Under the pieces are notes generated by a model, which saw only the letters and a program-made list of their open reading frames with translations, had not been told where the DNA came from and made no database searches. A stretch of 64,000 nt of DNA from Chryseobacterium sp. JM1 (GTDB lineage Bacteria > Bacteroidota > Bacteroidia > Flavobacteriales > Weeksellaceae): contig NZ_JPRN01000001.1 in NCBI RefSeq assembly GCF_000737715.1, positions 459,751 through 523,750 of the forward strand. Reading direction: 5' to 3'. Below are positions 25,291 through 33,298 of the stretch, piece after piece. Numbering within the stretch: position 1 is the first letter of the stretch; the number at the start of each line of letters is the position of its first letter. The translations under genes and the position numbers were made by a program.

Positions 25291-26235
25291 TTACAAACTT
25301 ATCTCCTCAAAATTTCTAAATCCATTCAGGAAATCCTTCACTGTCATTCTTTTTTTACCTTCTAACTGAAGTTCTTGTGGGAAATAAGCACCATCTTCCG
25401 TATAGATTTTGAATTCATTTTTAGAAATATCCAAAGTTCCGGATGGTTTTCCATGATTCATGATTTCGAATTTTCCGGCAAATATTTTTAATCCTTTTTC
25501 CTCTTCTCCGATTTTGATCGTGGTGAAGGCAGCCGGATAAGGTGACATTCCAAGGATGAACTGGTGAACTGTTTTTGATGGAGCTTTCCAGTTGATTCTG
25601 GTATCTTCCTTAAATATTTTATAAGCATTTTTAGGATGCTCAACATGAGGCTGAGGTCTTTCGGTAATAGAATTTTCAGCTAAACCGTCAAGCGTTTTTA
25701 CAACCAGTGATGAACCCATCTCCATTAATCTGTCGTGAAGACTTCCCGCATTTTCATTCGGTACAATTTCCAGTTCCTGCTGAAGAAGAATATTTCCTTC
25801 ATCTATTTTTTCATTGATGAAAAATGTAGTGGCACCGGTTTTTTCTTCACCGTTAATCACTGCGTAATTAATAGGAGCAGCTCCTCTGTAATCAGGAAGA
25901 AGGGAAGCATGTAGATTGAACGTTCCCATTTTAGGCATTTCAAAAAGAACCTTGGGCATCATTCTGAAAGCAACCACGATGAAAACATCAGCATCCAGTT
26001 TTCTCAGTTCTTCCAAAAATTCAGGCCTTCTTAATTTTTCAGGCTGGAAAACAGGAATATTATTTTCGGCGGCATATACTTTTACCGGAGACTGATTGAT
26101 CTTCTGTCCGCGGCCACTGGCTTTGTCGGCAACAGTTACAACACCTACCACTTCATGACTGGACTGATGGATAGCCTCCAAAGAAGTCTTTGCAAACTCC
26201 GGGGTTCCTAAAAAAACGACTTTCAATGATTTCAT
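25291..26235 (-). CDS. fmt: Methionyl-tRNA formyltransferase
   Basis: A 314-residue enzyme that formylates initiator Met-tRNA using 10-formyl-tetrahydrofolate. The N-terminal domain begins VVFLGTPEFAKTSLEAI and holds the catalytic FNLHASLLPDYRGAAPINYAVI segment with the Asn-His-(Asp) triad. The C-terminal domain (from about 205) is the usual RNA-binding barrel. Full length and normal. Repeat blocks lie on both sides. Confidence 0.96.
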   Translation of the reverse strand: MKSLKVVFLGTPEFAKTSLEAIHQSSHEVVGVVTVADKASGRGQKINQSPVKVYAAENNIPVFQPEKLRRPEFLEELRKLDADVFIVVAFRMMPKVLFEMPKMGTFNLHASLLPDYRGAAPINYAVINGEEKTGATTFFINEKIDEGNILLQQELEIVPNENAGSLHDRLMEMGSSLVVKTLDGLAENSITERPQPHVEHPKNAYKIFKEDTRINWKAPSKTVHQFILGMSPYPAAFTTIKIGEEEKGLKIFAGKFEIMNHGKPSGTLDISKNEFKIYTEDGAYFPQELQLEGKKRMTVKDFLNGFRNFEEISL

Positions 26236-26254
26236 GGTGCAAAGATAAGGGTTT

Positions 26255-26531
26255 TTGGGAGAGTTTTGAAGTTGGTGTATTAGAGTTGGAGTGTTTTAGG
26301 GTCGGAGAGTTTTAGAGTTTTTTAGTTGCTGGTTGTGAGTTGCTGGTTCAAACCGCGAAACCTAAACCGCGCATCCTGAATCTTGTTAATCTAAGTTCTT
26401 AGTTTTCCAGAATTTGTCTGAAATCTGATGTTTTACATCTGCTGTCTAAAATTCACCATTCACTTGCGAAGCAAAATTCACCATTCACATTACTTATCAC
26501 TCATTGCCCATTACTCATTACTCATTACTCA
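26255..26531. repeat. Dispersed mosaic intergenic repeat, copy 5, ending in a CATTACT tandem array
   Basis: Reverse-order copy with GAGTTGGAGTG, GTCGGAGAGTTTTAGAG, TTGCTGGTTGTGAGTTGCTGG and CACCATTCACTTGCGAAGC. It ends in four perfect 7-bp CATTACT units (26509-26536), so the array runs into the recQ stop codon. Confidence 0.8.
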
Positions 26532-28439
26532 TTACTCATGATTCAGCGCATACGTTCTGAAGTTCAGCATCTTTACTTTTCCTGAATCTAAGAGGAAAAT
26601 CAGGTTCTCCAGGATGTTGTTTTTAGAGTGATAGTTAAGCTGGACGGACAAATCTTCGATCGTTGATGGTTTTTTAGCCAACAGATTGATGATTTGCTGG
26701 GAAATGTTTTTTCCGAAGATGGATTGCTTGTTCTTTTCACAGACTGAACACTGGCCACAGTTCTTCGTATTTTTTTCTCCAAAGTAGGCGAGAATAAGTT
26801 TCATTTTACAATAGTCATTGTTTTCTATGAAGAACTTGATCTCTTCCCATTTCTGGATTTTATTCTTTTGGATGTGTTCAAAAAGTTTCCAGTATGCCGC
26901 ATTGATGGCCCTTTCATCACGGGGTTTTAGAAACTTGATGCTCGATAAAGCACCGTCTACATATTCCAGATAATTTTTTTGCTGAAGTTCTTTCAAACGT
27001 TCTTTGATCAAAGGCAGACTAACCCCTATTTTATTGCTGACCTGCTGTTCACTGAACATTACCTTGTGAGTAGTAATTCCTGACACGGTACGGAGCAGAA
27101 GCTCTATAAAATAAGCATCCTTCTGTGGCAGCTGGTCTATTTCTTCAGCATTGAACAGAAGCTCCAGCGAAGAGAGGCTTTTGTTGTCGTTATGATAAAT
27201 GATCTCCTGATTGTGCAGGAAATTGAGAACATTGCTGATCTTAGCCCTTGACAGCCGTGTAAAATTTTGTATTCCCTGGATATTCAGCTGGAAAACTTTT
27301 TCCGGCAACTCGTATTCTGCTACCTGGAAAATAGAGTAGAGGTAGGTGATGATTTTTAAAAATTCCGCTTTGTTGGGAATCTGGTTTTTTAAAATCTCGT
27401 CAAAATTAAGAAGTTCCTGTTTGTTCCAGAGAAGAAATGCAAAACTGTCTTTCCCATCTCTTCCCGCTCTTCCGATTTCCTGATAAAAATTTTCTAATGA
27501 AGGGGCAGGAGAGTAGTGGATCACAAATCGGACGTTATCCTTGTCTATTCCCATACCAAAGGCATTGGTGGAAATCAGAACATGATTATCGCTGGTATTC
27601 CAGAGGTTTTGTTTGGCGTTTTTTTCTTTCGTCGTTAAACCGGCATGAAAATAATCCACATTTTTAACCTGGTTTTTTTTGAGAAATTCGGCCAGCATTT
27701 CTGCATCTTTTCTCGTTCTTACGTAAACTATTCCTGAGTCATTATTATGTTTTAAAATATCAAAAACACGTTGAAATTTATCGGAAACTTCATCCATGAA
27801 AATTCTGATATTTTCTCTCCTGAAACTTTTCTGAAAAACAAACGGCTTTTTTAGTTCCAGTTTATTTTTGATTTCTTCCAGAACTTTAGGAGTTGCCGTA
27901 GCTGTTAAAGCCAGACATGGAATCTTTGGATTATTTTTTCTGAATTCTTTAATGTTCTGATAACTCGGTCTGAAATCCTGACCCCATTCTGAGATACAGT
28001 GCGCTTCATCTACAGCAATAAATGACAGCTGAATTTCTTCAATATTTTGCAGAAATTGACTGTTCGTCAGTCTTTCCGGGGAAACATAAAGAAGTTTCGT
28101 AAGGCCGTCTTTACAGCGGTCATAGACTGCTTCTGCATCGTATTCATCCAGCTCGGAAGATAGGTAGTCTGCTTCGATACCACGGTGTTTCAACTGGCTT
28201 ACCTGATCTTTCATCAAAGCAAGAAGAGGTGAGATTACCAAACAGGTTCCTTCTTTGAGTAAGGCAGGAAGCTGGTAGCATAGTGATTTTCCGGCACCTG
28301 TTGGTAACAGAACAAGACAGTCTTTTTCGTTAATGACTGCATCGATGATTTCTTCCTGGGAATCTCTGAAACTGTCATAGCCCCAAAAATATTTTAGGGT
28401 ATCAAATTTTAATTTTTGGAAATCCTGCTGAGAAATCAT
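26532..28439 (-). CDS. recQ: ATP-dependent DNA helicase RecQ
   Basis: A 635-residue 3'-5' helicase for recombination and repair. Motifs seen are LLPTGAGKSLCYQLPAL (Walker A, about 43-59), DEAHCISEWGQDFRPSY (Walker B and aromatic loop), ALTATATPKV, and GRAGRDGK. The RQC region has the zinc cysteines C...NCGQCSVC near residues 545-570 and a winged helix. The C-terminus stops soon after, with no clear HRDC domain, as in the short flavobacterial form. The last codons lie in a CATTACT tandem array. Confidence 0.95.
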   Translation of the reverse strand: MISQQDFQKLKFDTLKYFWGYDSFRDSQEEIIDAVINEKDCLVLLPTGAGKSLCYQLPALLKEGTCLVISPLLALMKDQVSQLKHRGIEADYLSSELDEYDAEAVYDRCKDGLTKLLYVSPERLTNSQFLQNIEEIQLSFIAVDEAHCISEWGQDFRPSYQNIKEFRKNNPKIPCLALTATATPKVLEEIKNKLELKKPFVFQKSFRRENIRIFMDEVSDKFQRVFDILKHNNDSGIVYVRTRKDAEMLAEFLKKNQVKNVDYFHAGLTTKEKNAKQNLWNTSDNHVLISTNAFGMGIDKDNVRFVIHYSPAPSLENFYQEIGRAGRDGKDSFAFLLWNKQELLNFDEILKNQIPNKAEFLKIITYLYSIFQVAEYELPEKVFQLNIQGIQNFTRLSRAKISNVLNFLHNQEIIYHNDNKSLSSLELLFNAEEIDQLPQKDAYFIELLLRTVSGITTHKVMFSEQQVSNKIGVSLPLIKERLKELQQKNYLEYVDGALSSIKFLKPRDERAINAAYWKLFEHIQKNKIQKWEEIKFFIENNDYCKMKLILAYFGEKNTKNCGQCSVCEKNKQSIFGKNISQQIINLLAKKPSTIEDLSVQLNYHSKNNILENLIFLLDSGKVKMLNFRTYALNHE

Positions 28440-28467
28440 AGGGTAAAAGTAATAAAAGTATTACAAC

Positions 28468-28494
28468 AAAAAAAGCCGTGCGAGGCACGGCTTT
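28468..28494 (-). terminator. Terminator of the first OmpA-type gene (minus strand)
   Basis: Perfect 9-bp stem AAAGCCGTG / CACGGCTTT with a 5-base loop. On the minus strand the T tract follows. It also lies just upstream of recQ, separating the two genes. Confidence 0.93.
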
Positions 28495-28516
28495 GATATA
28501 TTAGCTGATAAGTGTA

Positions 28517-29953
28517 TTATTTAGCTTCGAAGTATACTCTTCTGTTGGCTCTGTTTTTCCATTCAGGGCATTTAGTAGCTGGTTCGCACTCAGGATATTT
28601 AAGGTCTTTTTCACCTTTTCCTACTGCGTTGATTTTTCCAGTCTGAACTCCGTTTTTAATCAAATAATTCTTAACGTTGTTTGCTCTTCTTTCAGAAAGT
28701 TTCTGGTTGTAAGCATCAGTACCTCTTGTATCCGTAGCACCGATTACACTGTAAGAACCAGTTGAAGAGTTAATATAGTTTACTGCGTTATTTAAGATTG
28801 GAGTGTTTGAAGGTAAAATTCTGTCAGAATTTAGATCAAACTCAATTCCTTCAAGTTTAGTTTCTGTTTCTACTACAGGTCCTGTAGGAGTTGTAGGACA
28901 TCCGTTGTTTTCAACAGGTCCGGGAACAGTTACACACTTGTCGTAAAGGTCAATTACACCGTCAAGGTCAGTGTCAAGAGCTACACCGGCACCATCCACT
29001 CTTGCGCCAGCAGGAGTATCAAGCTGTCTGTCCCAATCGTCACAAACTCCGTCGTTATCAGCATCTCCTTTTTTACATACTTCAATATCCTGGTTTTTGT
29101 TAGCCAAAACATCAAGTTTGTAATAGATTTCCTGAAGCGGGTCATGCCACATTAAGTGAGACTCATGTTTTCCTAACTTCAATGAAATACCTAAAGTGGC
29201 ATTAAAGAAGTTATCAGATACCTGCTCTTCACGTTTGTTGATGGTACTGTATTTGTCACCACCTCCGTCGAATTCATCGTCACCGGTAACTACATACATC
29301 AATCTTCCTTCAAGATCAAGTCTTCTGTTGATTTTGTACTTTAGACCGGCACCAGCCTGCATAAACAGAGATCCTAATTTGAAAGGCTTGATTTCAGTAG
29401 CCAGTCTCTGCCCGTTGATATCTTTCTGATATGCTTTGTAAGCAATCGTACCGATACCTGCGTAACCGTGAAGTGCCCATCTGTAAGGAGAGTGGTTGTC
29501 CACTCTTCTTAAAAGATTGGAGAAATTGATGTCTCCCAATAAAGAGATCGCATCATACTGAGTTCTTCCTGCTATTGATGTTGCATCCGGTGCAGCATCT
29601 TTCGTATTGAAGAAACCCTGTCTCGTTTCACCTCTGTCGTATTGTAGTTTTAAACCGAAAGCATGGGTAATTGCTTTGTCAATACTTAAATAGGCAGAGT
29701 ATCCAAATAGATTTTTACCATTACCATTTTTAATTGAAGTCATATCAGCTGACTGGATCAATGGTACACCGGCACCTGCTGAAATAGACCAGTCGTTGAA
29801 TCTTTTTGACTGATTGGTAAACGGGGAAACATTGGCAGAACCAGAAGAAAAAGTGTTTGGATATTCTCCGTTTGAAACTGCCGTTGAGTCTTGCGCAAAG
29901 CTTACGGCAGGAATTGCCATGGCTAATGCAACAATTGCTAAACTTAATTTCAT
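28517..29953 (-). CDS. OmpA-family outer-membrane protein, paralogue 1
   Basis: A 478-residue protein. A signal peptide (cut near SFAQD, residue 21) leads to a beta-barrel (about 45-275). Thrombospondin type-3-like calcium repeats follow (GDADNDGVCDDWD, DTDLDGVIDLYDKC, about 295-345), then a C-terminal OmpA domain (about 370-478) with ATDTRG and LSERRANNVKNYL, which binds peptidoglycan. It anchors the outer membrane to the cell wall. It is nearly identical to paralogue 2 through the barrel and calcium repeats but has a different OmpA domain. Confidence 0.93.
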   Translation of the reverse strand: MKLSLAIVALAMAIPAVSFAQDSTAVSNGEYPNTFSSGSANVSPFTNQSKRFNDWSISAGAGVPLIQSADMTSIKNGNGKNLFGYSAYLSIDKAITHAFGLKLQYDRGETRQGFFNTKDAAPDATSIAGRTQYDAISLLGDINFSNLLRRVDNHSPYRWALHGYAGIGTIAYKAYQKDINGQRLATEIKPFKLGSLFMQAGAGLKYKINRRLDLEGRLMYVVTGDDEFDGGGDKYSTINKREEQVSDNFFNATLGISLKLGKHESHLMWHDPLQEIYYKLDVLANKNQDIEVCKKGDADNDGVCDDWDRQLDTPAGARVDGAGVALDTDLDGVIDLYDKCVTVPGPVENNGCPTTPTGPVVETETKLEGIEFDLNSDRILPSNTPILNNAVNYINSSTGSYSVIGATDTRGTDAYNQKLSERRANNVKNYLIKNGVQTGKINAVGKGEKDLKYPECEPATKCPEWKNRANRRVYFEAK

Positions 29954-30100
29954 AGTGTTATTTTTTTAAGTTAATTTAAATGATTTTATTTCTTAATTAA
30001 TTTATTCTTATGATCTCTTCTCAATAGTTCTGATATGCATAATTCACTACATACCGAAATGTCTGAAAAATAATATAAAGGTAGGTAAAAAATTTCGTAG

Positions 30101-30138
30101 TAAAAAAAATAACCGAAAAGAAATGTTCTTTTCGGTTA
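30101..30138 (-). terminator. Terminator of OmpA-type paralogue 2 (minus strand)
   Basis: Perfect 10-bp stem AACCGAAAAG / CTTTTCGGTT, 7-base loop, followed on the minus strand by an eight-T tract. It lies 12 bases beyond the stop. Confidence 0.93.
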
Positions 30139-30149
30139 ATATGGAAGGA

Positions 30150-31667
30150 TTATTTTTTCTTCTTTTTGGTCTGTTTTTTCATGGGTGCATCTTCGTAATC
30201 TTTCTTTTTAATAGAATCCCAATCCGCACTTTCTACAAAACGAACCGTTACTTTTCTGTCTGCCAATCTTTCTGCATCAGATGCCGTTGCAGGCACTACA
30301 GCATAAGCTGAACCTACTCCTTTAGATTTCAGTACATTCTGGCTGACCCCTCTGTTTTCCAAAGCGCCTACTACTGCAGCGGCTCTTTCTCTGGATAATT
30401 TAAGGTTGTATGCAGCATTTCCTTTAATATCCGTATGTCCGGTTAATAAATAATTACCGCCTTTCTCTTTGATAATTTTTGCAGCAAGATCCAGTTTATC
30501 ATTAGACTCCGGTCTGATGGTTGTCTTGTTGAAATTGAAGTATATATCTTTTAGATTTTGTTCTATTTCAATAGCTGTCTGGTTGTTATCTACTTTTTTT
30601 ACGATTGGGCATCCGTTATTTTCTACAGGTCCGGGAACCGTTACGCATTTATCGTTAAGATCGATTACACCATCCAGGTCGATATCAAGAGCTACGCCGG
30701 CACCATCCACTCTTGCCCCTGCAGGAGTGTCAAGCTGTCTGTCCCAGTCATCACAAACTCCGTCGTTATCGCCATCCCCTTTTTTACATACTTCAATATC
30801 CTGTTTTTTATTAGCCAGAACATCCAGTTTGTAATAGATTTCCTGAAGAGGGTCATGCCACATTAAGTGAGACTCATGCTTTCCTAACTTCAATGAAATA
30901 CCTAAAGTAGCATTGAAGAAGTTGTCAGATACCTGTTCTTCACGTTTGTTGATAGCACTGTATTTGTCACCACCTCCATCGAATTCATCATCACCGGTAA
31001 CTACATACATCAATCGGCCTTCAAGATCAAGTCTTCTGTTGATTTTGTACTTTAGACCAGCTCCGGCCTGCATGAACATTGACCCAAGTTTAAAAGGCTT
31101 AACTTCCGTAGCTAATCTTTGTCCGTTGATGTCTTTCTGATAGGCTTTGTAAGCAATCGTACCGATACCTGCATAACCGTGAAGTGCCCATCTGTAAGGG
31201 GAATGGTTGTCCACTCTTCTTAAAAGATTGGAGAAATTAATGTCACCCAATAAAGAGATCGCATCATACTGAGTTCTTGCTCCTACAGCTTTCGCATCGG
31301 GTGCAGCATCTTTCGTATTGAACCATCCCTGTCTTGTTTCACCTCTGTCGTACTGTAATTTTAAACCGAAAGCATGGGTAATTGCTTTGTCGATACTTAC
31401 ATAAGCAGAGTATCCGAAAAGATTTTTACCATTACCGTTCTTGATAGAAGTAAGGTCAGCAGACTGGATCAGCGGTACACCTGCACCTGCTGAGATAGAC
31501 CAGTCATTGAATCTTTTTGACTGATTGGTAAAAGGGGAAACATTGGCAGAGCCAGAAGAGAATGTATTAGGATATTCTCCTGTTGAAACTGCTGTTGAGT
31601 CCTGTGCATAGCTAACGAAGGGAATCGCCAGTGCTAATGCAGCAACAGCTAAATTTAATTTCATCAT
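30150..31667 (-). CDS. OmpA-family outer-membrane protein, paralogue 2
   Basis: A 505-residue protein with the same plan as paralogue 1: signal peptide, barrel, two calcium-type repeats (GDGDNDGVCDDWD, DIDLDGVIDLNDKC), then an OmpA domain (about 375-485) with TGHTDIKGNAAYNLKLSRERA. The C-terminus adds a lysine-rich tail (KKQTKKKKK). Barrel and linker are almost the same as in paralogue 1, so the copies arose by recent duplication or are kept alike by gene conversion. The OmpA domains differ clearly. Confidence 0.93.
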   Translation of the reverse strand: MMKLNLAVAALALAIPFVSYAQDSTAVSTGEYPNTFSSGSANVSPFTNQSKRFNDWSISAGAGVPLIQSADLTSIKNGNGKNLFGYSAYVSIDKAITHAFGLKLQYDRGETRQGWFNTKDAAPDAKAVGARTQYDAISLLGDINFSNLLRRVDNHSPYRWALHGYAGIGTIAYKAYQKDINGQRLATEVKPFKLGSMFMQAGAGLKYKINRRLDLEGRLMYVVTGDDEFDGGGDKYSAINKREEQVSDNFFNATLGISLKLGKHESHLMWHDPLQEIYYKLDVLANKKQDIEVCKKGDGDNDGVCDDWDRQLDTPAGARVDGAGVALDIDLDGVIDLNDKCVTVPGPVENNGCPIVKKVDNNQTAIEIEQNLKDIYFNFNKTTIRPESNDKLDLAAKIIKEKGGNYLLTGHTDIKGNAAYNLKLSRERAAAVVGALENRGVSQNVLKSKGVGSAYAVVPATASDAERLADRKVTVRFVESADWDSIKKKDYEDAPMKKQTKKKKK

Positions 31668-31736
31668 GTATTTATGTATTAAAATTTTTTTTCAAAAACT
31701 GAAGAAAGCAGTCTTTCAACTGCTTTTTTCATTGTA

Positions 31737-32843
31737 TTATTTGGTAGGGCATCCGTTGTTTTCAACTGGTCCGGGAACGGTTACACATTTGTCATATAGA
31801 TCTATAACACCGTCAAGATCCATATCCAAAGCTACACCTGCACCGTCTACTCTTGCGCCTGCAGGAGTATCAAGCTGTCTGTCCCAGTCATCGCATACAC
31901 CATCATTATCTGCATCACCTTTTTCACATACTACAAGATCCTGAGATGCGTTTTCCAGAACGCTTGTTCTGTAGTATGCTTCCTGAAGTGGATCATGCCA
32001 TGCTAAGTGTGAAGGGTTTTTTCCCAGTTTGAAAGTAATTCCTAGGTTCACCGTCCATGCATTATCAGATCTTGAACTTGAGATCATGTTATACTTTGAA
32101 CCGGCAGTCGCAGGATCATAGTCGTTGGCCTCAGCCCATCCGCCGCCATCAAATTCATCGTCACCACTTATGATATACATGGTTCTGGCTTCAATATCGA
32201 TAAGTTTGGAAACGTTATACTTTAATCCTACACCGAACTGGTAGAATAGGGAATTGATGTCGAAATCCTGTTTGATAAATAAGGGAGTTCTTTTGGGAGT
32301 ATTGCTCCATCTGAATTCATTACCATCATGAAGTGATGTATCATAACCCATGAATCCAAGTCCTGCATAACCATGGAAAGCCCATCTGTAAGGAGAATGA
32401 TTGTCAACTCTTCTCAATAAATTTGAAAAGTTTACATCTCCCATTAAAGCAAGCTGGTTATATTTGGTAGTGGCTGTTCCAACACCTGCAGCAGCTCCTG
32501 CTGCTCCTTCAAGCATTGCTTTCTGCTTCGTCTCTCCTCTCTGATAGATAAGGCTCAATCCGAAAACGTGTGTAATCTGCTTGTCAATACTTACATAAGC
32601 ATTATACCCCCAACTTGCCTTCTTATCATAAAAAGACGTAAGGTCAGAATGCGCCATAAAAGCAGCACCCCCACCCACGGAGATAGACCAGTCGTTGAAA
32701 CGTCTGGCTTTGTTGTCAAAGCGTTGTACATTAGCGGAACCTGAAGAAAAGGTATTAGGATACTCACCGGAAGACTGTACTGCAGTACTATCCTGGGCAT
32801 AAGCCGCGATAGGCAGTATGGCTAATAATAAACCTAATTTCAT
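31737..32843 (-). CDS. OmpA-type barrel protein, paralogue 3, without the peptidoglycan-binding domain
   Basis: A 368-residue protein with signal peptide, the shared PNTFSSGSANV start, a more divergent barrel, and the two calcium-type repeats. It ends at CVTVPGPVENNGCPTK, just where the other two continue into their OmpA domains. No remnant of an OmpA domain follows before paralogue 2. It therefore looks like a stable truncated form that cannot bind peptidoglycan. It lies 18 bases after folK on the same strand and may share its transcript. Confidence 0.9.
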   Translation of the reverse strand: MKLGLLLAILPIAAYAQDSTAVQSSGEYPNTFSSGSANVQRFDNKARRFNDWSISVGGGAAFMAHSDLTSFYDKKASWGYNAYVSIDKQITHVFGLSLIYQRGETKQKAMLEGAAGAAAGVGTATTKYNQLALMGDVNFSNLLRRVDNHSPYRWAFHGYAGLGFMGYDTSLHDGNEFRWSNTPKRTPLFIKQDFDINSLFYQFGVGLKYNVSKLIDIEARTMYIISGDDEFDGGGWAEANDYDPATAGSKYNMISSSRSDNAWTVNLGITFKLGKNPSHLAWHDPLQEAYYRTSVLENASQDLVVCEKGDADNDGVCDDWDRQLDTPAGARVDGAGVALDMDLDGVIDLYDKCVTVPGPVENNGCPTK

Positions 32844-32861
32844 ATATGTTTTATGTTTTAT

Positions 32862-33278
32862 TTAGATAAAATCTTTCAATAATATTCTGGAAAAATCTCT
32901 TTCAAACAAATGTTTCTGATGAGGAATTTCCAATCTTTCTGATCTGAAATTCAGACCGTTGAATTTAATGATGTCAATATCTATTATTCTATCGCTGTAG
33001 CTTCCAGATGATTTTGAATCATTAATTCTTCCCATCTCTACTTCAATACTTTTAATAAAATCAAGCAGTTGGATAGGTGAAAGATGCGTGAATATTATTG
33101 ATGCAATATTACAAAAAATATTAGAACTGACAAATTCTACCGGTTCTGTTATTAAAAATTCGCTGGTTTGGGATATTTCGTTTCCGCCCTCCCTGATCTT
33201 TTCTAAAGCAAGCTCTAAATTTTTTTTTTGGTCTCCCAGGTTACTTCCTAGTAACAAAACGACCTTATGCTGCGACAT
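32862..33278 (-). CDS. folK: 2-amino-4-hydroxy-6-hydroxymethyldihydropteridine pyrophosphokinase
   Basis: A 138-residue folate-pathway enzyme that transfers pyrophosphate from ATP to hydroxymethyldihydropterin. The family start VVLLLGSNLGD and a DRIIDIDII segment (equivalent to the usual R-x-hydrophobic-D-hydrophobic-D metal motif) are visible, followed by the IPHQKHLFERDF substrate motif. Length is normal. It is divergent from sppA with only 20 bases between starts, so the two promoters must overlap or lie within the opposite genes. Confidence 0.92.
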   Translation of the reverse strand: MSQHKVVLLLGSNLGDQKKNLELALEKIREGGNEISQTSEFLITEPVEFVSSNIFCNIASIIFTHLSPIQLLDFIKSIEVEMGRINDSKSSGSYSDRIIDIDIIKFNGLNFRSERLEIPHQKHLFERDFSRILLKDFI

Positions 33279-33298
33279 ATTGGAAAATTGATTGATTT

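Noticed and set aside
30469..31140. Plus-strand open frames opposite the OmpA-type genes
   Set aside because: They repeat in each paralogue because the sense genes are similar. Serine-rich low-quality translations are typical of antisense shadows.
31705..31726. Terminator for OmpA-type paralogue 3
   Set aside because: The hairpin AAAGCAGT/ACTGCTTT is present, but its T tract is on the plus strand, the wrong direction for this minus-strand gene, so it was not called.
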